Shown here: piece by piece, positions 7,025 to 9,458 of the stretch
Layout of the letters: every line of letters begins with the position of its first letter
How positions within the stretch are numbered: position 1 is the first letter of the stretch
Origin: an uncultured Butyrivibrio sp.
GTDB lineage: Bacteria; Bacillota; Clostridia; Lachnospirales; Lachnospiraceae
Assembly (NCBI GenBank): GCA_947169985.1
Contig: CAMVRW010000073.1
Location: 1-9,458, forward strand
Length of the DNA stretch: 9,458 nt
Direction: 5' to 3'
The notes under the pieces: model-generated
The model's input: the letters and a program-made list of their open reading frames with translations, nothing else
Databases searched by the model: none
Told to the model about the DNA's origin: nothing
Translations under genes and position numbers: made by a program

Positions 7025-7080
7025 TTATGCAGTCACAATGAGTATGTCAGGGTAATCTTAACTAACAATAAAATTAGTAC

Positions 7081-7109
7081 TTGATATTTTTTAATATGGC
7101 TGTTATATT
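7081..7109 (+). promoter_or_regulatory. Promoter of the amino acid importer operon
   Basis: TTGATA (7081-7086) and TATATT (7104-7109) are 17 bases apart, each one or two bases from the sigma-A consensus. The predicted start near 7116 leaves a leader of about 44 bases before the ATG at 7160, too short for a typical riboswitch. An 18-bp dyad ACTAA-N8-TTAGT (7061-7078) ends three bases upstream of the -35. The -10 overlaps the first ArgR-box-like element. Confidence 0.7.
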
Positions 7110-7134
7110 ATACATAAATCTGTATAAATATACA
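7101..7134. promoter_or_regulatory. Putative tandem ArgR-box-like sites
   Basis: TGTATAAATATACA (7121-7134) fits the established ARG-box skeleton TG-N-AT-N4-AT-N-CA and is a perfect 6+6 dyad. TGTTATATTATACA (7101-7114) is a more degenerate copy. Their centres are 20 bp apart, the spacing expected for adjacent ARG boxes, and they cover the -10 and transcription start of an amino acid importer. The region is very AT-rich, so chance similarity is possible; the assignment to ArgR is inference. Confidence 0.35.
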
Positions 7135-7159
7135 ATAATATGCATAAGAGGAGGCCATT

Positions 7160-7927
7160 ATGAAAAAGAAAATTTTAGCAGCTGCCATGGCAGCAATGGT
7201 AACAGTAACAGCTCTCACAGGATGCGGAAGCGCAGCTTCTTCAGATTCAGGAAGCACCGGCAAGACTCTTGTAGTCGGCACAAACGCTGCATTCCCACCA
7301 TTTGAATATGTAGGTGATGACGGAAAGCCAGACGGATTTGACATCGCTCTTATCAAGGCAATCGGCGAAAAGGCTGGCTATGAAGTTCAGATCCAGGATA
7401 TGGAATTTGATTCTCTTGTATCTTCCATCGGAAACAAGATCGATGTTGCCATCGCAGGCATGACAGTTACTGAGGAGAGAAAGAACACTGTTGATTTCTC
7501 TGATCCATATTACGAAGCAGTTCAGAACGTTCTCGTTCCTAAGGGATCAGACATCGCTACTGCTGCTGACCTTCAGGGCAAGAAGATTGGTGTTCAGCTT
7601 GGAACAACAGGTGAGTTCATCGCAGACGAGATTGAAGGCGCTGAGGTTTCAGCTTATAACAAGGCTGTTGATGCTGTAAACGACCTAAATAACGGACGTG
7701 TTGACTGCGTAATCGTTGACAAGAACCCTGCAGAGGTTTTTGGTGCCCAGTTCTCTGATAAGGTTGATGTTCTTGACGGAACCAAGTTCGATTTCGAGCC
7801 TGAGAACTATGCAATTGCCCTTCCTAAGGGAGACACAGAGCTTGCTGACAAGATCAATTCTGCATTAAAAGAGCTTAAGGCAGACGGAACCTATGACAGT
7901 CTCGTAAAAAAATACATCGAGGAGTAA
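7160..7927 (+). CDS. Polar amino acid ABC transporter substrate-binding lipoprotein (family 3)
   Basis: A 255-residue extracellular solute-binding protein of SBP family 3 (GlnH/HisJ/ArtJ-like), anchored to the outer face of the membrane. The signal ends in lipobox LTGC with acylated C22, followed by a Ser/Gly/Ala-rich tether (23-34). Family landmarks: LVVGTNAAFPPFEY (37-50), GFDIALIKAIGEKAG (59-73), the ligand-carboxylate arginine R107 in TVTEERKNTVDFSDPYY (102-118), GVQLGTTGE (144-152), and D187 in VIVDKNPAEVF (184-194), which in this family contacts the ligand amino group. The start is ATG 7160 with GAGGAGG five bases upstream. Codon use is strongly biased towards common codons, consistent with high expression. 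It heads a three-gene importer operon with its permease and ATPase. The exact amino acid cannot be fixed; the ArgR-like sites upstream hint at arginine, lysine or ornithine. Confidence 0.93.
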   Translation: MKKKILAAAMAAMVTVTALTGCGSAASSDSGSTGKTLVVGTNAAFPPFEYVGDDGKPDGFDIALIKAIGEKAGYEVQIQDMEFDSLVSSIGNKIDVAIAGMTVTEERKNTVDFSDPYYEAVQNVLVPKGSDIATAADLQGKKIGVQLGTTGEFIADEIEGAEVSAYNKAVDAVNDLNNGRVDCVIVDKNPAEVFGAQFSDKVDVLDGTKFDFEPENYAIALPKGDTELADKINSALKELKADGTYDSLVKKYIEE

Positions 7928-7938
7928 TCAATAAATAA

Positions 7939-8625
7939 ATGACTTTACAAGAACGCTTTGTTGCAGCTTTTATAACCGGTGATCGCTGGAAGCTTTATCT
8001 TTCAGGTCTTGGAATAACCCTTGAGATAGCTCTTTTTGCCGGAATCCTTGGAATCATAATCGGCACTATCACTGCCCTTATGAAACTGTCCACAACTGAA
8101 GACGGAAAGCCCACTGTTTTTAACTACATAGCCACAGTTTATGTGGATATTATCAGAGGAACCCCCAGTGTTCTTCAGCTTCTTATCATGTGGTTCATTA
8201 TCATGGCTTCATCCAATAATGGTATCCTGGTGGCATCTCTTTCCTTCGGAATCAACTCCGGAGCCTATGTGTCTGAGATTGTCAGAGGCGGAATCCTTGC
8301 GGTTGACAAGGGACAGATGGAAGCAGGAAGAAGTCTTGGACTTTCCAAGGCAAAGACTCTTCGCTACATTGTTCTTCCACAGGCCATCAAGAATGTCATC
8401 CCACCCCTTGGTAACGAGTTCATTACCCTTATCAAGGAAACTGCCATTGTGGGATATGTCAGCCTTGCGGATCTTACCCGTGTAGCCAATCAGATTGCCT
8501 CAAGGACCTATGATGCTTTCATGCCCCTCATCGGTGCTGCAGTCATTTATTTTATAATCATCAAGATACTTACTATTTTGCTAAACGAGCTGGAAAGGAG
8601 GATGCGTAAGAGTGATAGACGTTAA
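7939..8625 (+). CDS. Polar amino acid ABC transporter permease (HisM/GlnP-type)
   Basis: A 228-residue inner membrane permease of the His/Glu/Gln/Arg/opine family. Landmarks: a first span at about 22-48 with the [11 protein letters not shown] segment, the family motif [13 protein letters not shown] (70-82), further spans around 80-92 and 96-116, the cytoplasmic EAA loop [24 protein letters not shown] (start 127, end 150; key residues E128, A129, G134, L146, P147), which docks on the ATPase, [13 protein letters not shown] (167-179) and a last span at 196-216. A single permease gene suggests a homodimer. It starts 11 bases after the binding-protein stop. The ribosome binding site is poor: the nearest purine run, GAGGAG, lies 14 bases upstream inside the end of the preceding gene, so translational coupling is likely. 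Its last 14 bases overlap the ATPase gene. Confidence 0.93.
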   Translation: MTLQERFVAAFITGDRWKLYLSGLGITLEIALFAGILGIIIGTITALMKLSTTEDGKPTVFNYIATVYVDIIRGTPSVLQLLIMWFIIMASSNNGILVASLSFGINSGAYVSEIVRGGILAVDKGQMEAGRSLGLSKAKTLRYIVLPQAIKNVIPPLGNEFITLIKETAIVGYVSLADLTRVANQIASRTYDAFMPLIGAAVIYFIIIKILTILLNELERRMRKSDRR

Positions 8626-9349
8626 GAATCTGCATAAAGAATTTAAAGATCCTGACGGAACTGTGACTCAGGTCCTCTCCGGCATCAATTACAAAGTTGA
8701 AAAGGGTGAAAAGATTGTTATTGTTGGACCTTCCGGCTCCGGAAAAAGCACGTTCCTTCGATGCTTAAATCTTTTGGAGCGCCCCACTTCCGGTCAGATC
8801 TTTTTTGACGGCGAAGACATCACTGCGCCAAAGGTCAACATCAATCAGGTAAGAGCCCGCATGGGAATGGTGTTCCAGAACTTTAACCTGTTCAACAATC
8901 TTACAGTCATGAACAACATTATCCTGGCTCCTGTAAAGCTGGGAATCATGTCTGAAAGTGCAGCAAAAGATAAGGCAACTCAGCTCCTTAGCAGAGTCAA
9001 CCTTCTTGACAAGGCAAATGTCTACCCTGCATCCTTATCCGGCGGTCAGAAGCAGCGTATCGCTATCGTAAGGTCCCTTTGCATGAACCCTGAGGTGATG
9101 CTCTTCGACGAGCCCACTTCTGCTCTCGACCCTGAGATGGTAGGTGAAGTTCTTGATGTTATGAAACAGCTTGCTGAAGAGATGATGACCATGGTTGTGG
9201 TCACCCACGAGATGGGCTTCGCAAGGGAAGTTGCCACAAAGGTTCTTTTCATGGATGAAGGAAACATCCTGGAAGAAAACACACCAAAAGAATTTTTCGA
9301 GAATCCCCAGAGCAAACGCCTCCAGGAATTCTTATCAAAAGTATTGTAA
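8612..9349 (+). CDS. Polar amino acid ABC transporter ATPase (GlnQ/HisP-type)
   Basis: A 245-residue cytoplasmic ATPase driving the amino acid importer. Motifs: Walker [10 protein letters not shown] (39-47), Q-loop Q89 in [15 protein letters not shown], signature LSGGQKQR (142-149), Walker B VMLFDE (162-167), D-loop SALDPE (170-175), H-loop H199 in [14 protein letters not shown]. The FNLFNNLTV and [11 protein letters not shown] segments are diagnostic of the amino acid importer subfamily. Small departures from the usual family sequence are VRSLCMNP where ARALAMNP is common. The start is GTG 8612, 14 bases inside the permease gene, with AGGAGG 10 bases upstream; the ATG at 8602 is in the permease frame, so GTG is the only sensible start. 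The overlap implies coupled translation with the permease. No intrinsic terminator is evident after the stop. Confidence 0.94.
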   Translation: MIDVKNLHKEFKDPDGTVTQVLSGINYKVEKGEKIVIVGPSGSGKSTFLRCLNLLERPTSGQIFFDGEDITAPKVNINQVRARMGMVFQNFNLFNNLTVMNNIILAPVKLGIMSESAAKDKATQLLSRVNLLDKANVYPASLSGGQKQRIAIVRSLCMNPEVMLFDEPTSALDPEMVGEVLDVMKQLAEEMMTMVVVTHEMGFAREVATKVLFMDEGNILEENTPKEFFENPQSKRLQEFLSKVL

Positions 9350-9458
9350 GGAGCTCGGGTAGGCTATCGAAGTTCCAGGGCCGGAGCCATCCATTCGCAA
9401 ATGCTTGTTTGCTCCTGCGTCGTGGATTACTAAATTTCAAAAACAGCCAAAAGCCTCA
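9350..9458. other. Non-coding tail with nested inverted repeats; possible interspersed repeat
   Basis: No gene is supported here. Short inverted repeats are nested: GGCT/AGCC (9362-9365 with 9385-9388), ATCCA/TGGAT (9389-9393 with 9423-9427), CGC/GCG (9396-9398 with 9417-9419) and GCAAA/TTTGC (9397-9401 with 9408-9412, loop of six). None is followed by a T-run, so it is not a standard terminator for the importer operon. The segment is richer in G and C than the other intergenic stretches in the window and both strands have short open frames. It could be a structured RNA end or part of a repeat family; I cannot test this from one copy. Confidence 0.3.

Noticed and set aside
7116..7159. Riboswitch or T-box leader ahead of the importer operon
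   Set aside because: The leader is only about 44 bases and AT-rich, too short for the known amino acid riboswitches or a T-box.
9249..9440. 63-codon minus-strand frame across the end of the importer ATPase gene
   Set aside because: Part of it is antisense to a conserved gene, its composition (Arg, Pro, Cys, Leu mix) is that of non-coding translation, and no convincing ribosome binding site precedes it.

Overview
The window looks like a chromosomal segment of a low-to-mid GC Firmicute, most likely a Lachnospiraceae-type anaerobe (Butyrivibrio or Pseudobutyrivibrio-like). That is an inference from strong AGGAGG-type ribosome binding sites, sigma-A type promoters, Gram-positive lipoproteins and the style of the proteins; there is no rRNA or marker gene to prove it. 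It holds eight genes (one cut by the window edge) in three transcription blocks, plus an information-rich divergent regulatory region.

Block 1 (bases 1-2243, minus strand) reads from right to left. It encodes a GNAT acetyltransferase-methyltransferase fusion, a second class I SAM methyltransferase, and the first 49 codons of an aminoglycoside-phosphotransferase-like kinase that runs off the left edge. The genes are packed with 1 and 24 bases between them. Acetyl transfer, methyl transfer and phosphoryl transfer to small molecules are thus encoded side by side, which suggests a small-molecule modification or resistance-like module; the substrate is unknown.

Block 2 (2286-7024, minus strand) encodes an ABC exporter of the LolD/MacB-FtsX type: an ATPase and an 897-residue permease with a long charged extracytoplasmic helix region. 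A secreted HAD-family phosphatase lipoprotein follows. The block starts at a near-consensus promoter (TTGCTA-17-TATAAT) flanked by two 18-bp operator-like palindromes exactly 40 bp apart. It ends at a strong symmetrical hairpin with T-runs. This looks like a repressor-controlled exporter operon whose regulator is not in the window.

Block 3 (7081-9349, plus strand) is a complete polar amino acid ABC importer: a solute-binding lipoprotein, an inner membrane permease and an ATPase. Its promoter (TTGATA-17-TATATT) overlaps a pair of palindromes resembling ArgR boxes, so a basic amino acid substrate under ArgR control is a reasonable hypothesis.

Bases 9350-9458 hold no gene I can support. They contain several nested inverted repeats, no clear intrinsic terminator, and may belong to an interspersed repeat. 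I do not see a CRISPR array, tRNA, rRNA, insertion sequence or phage gene in the window.
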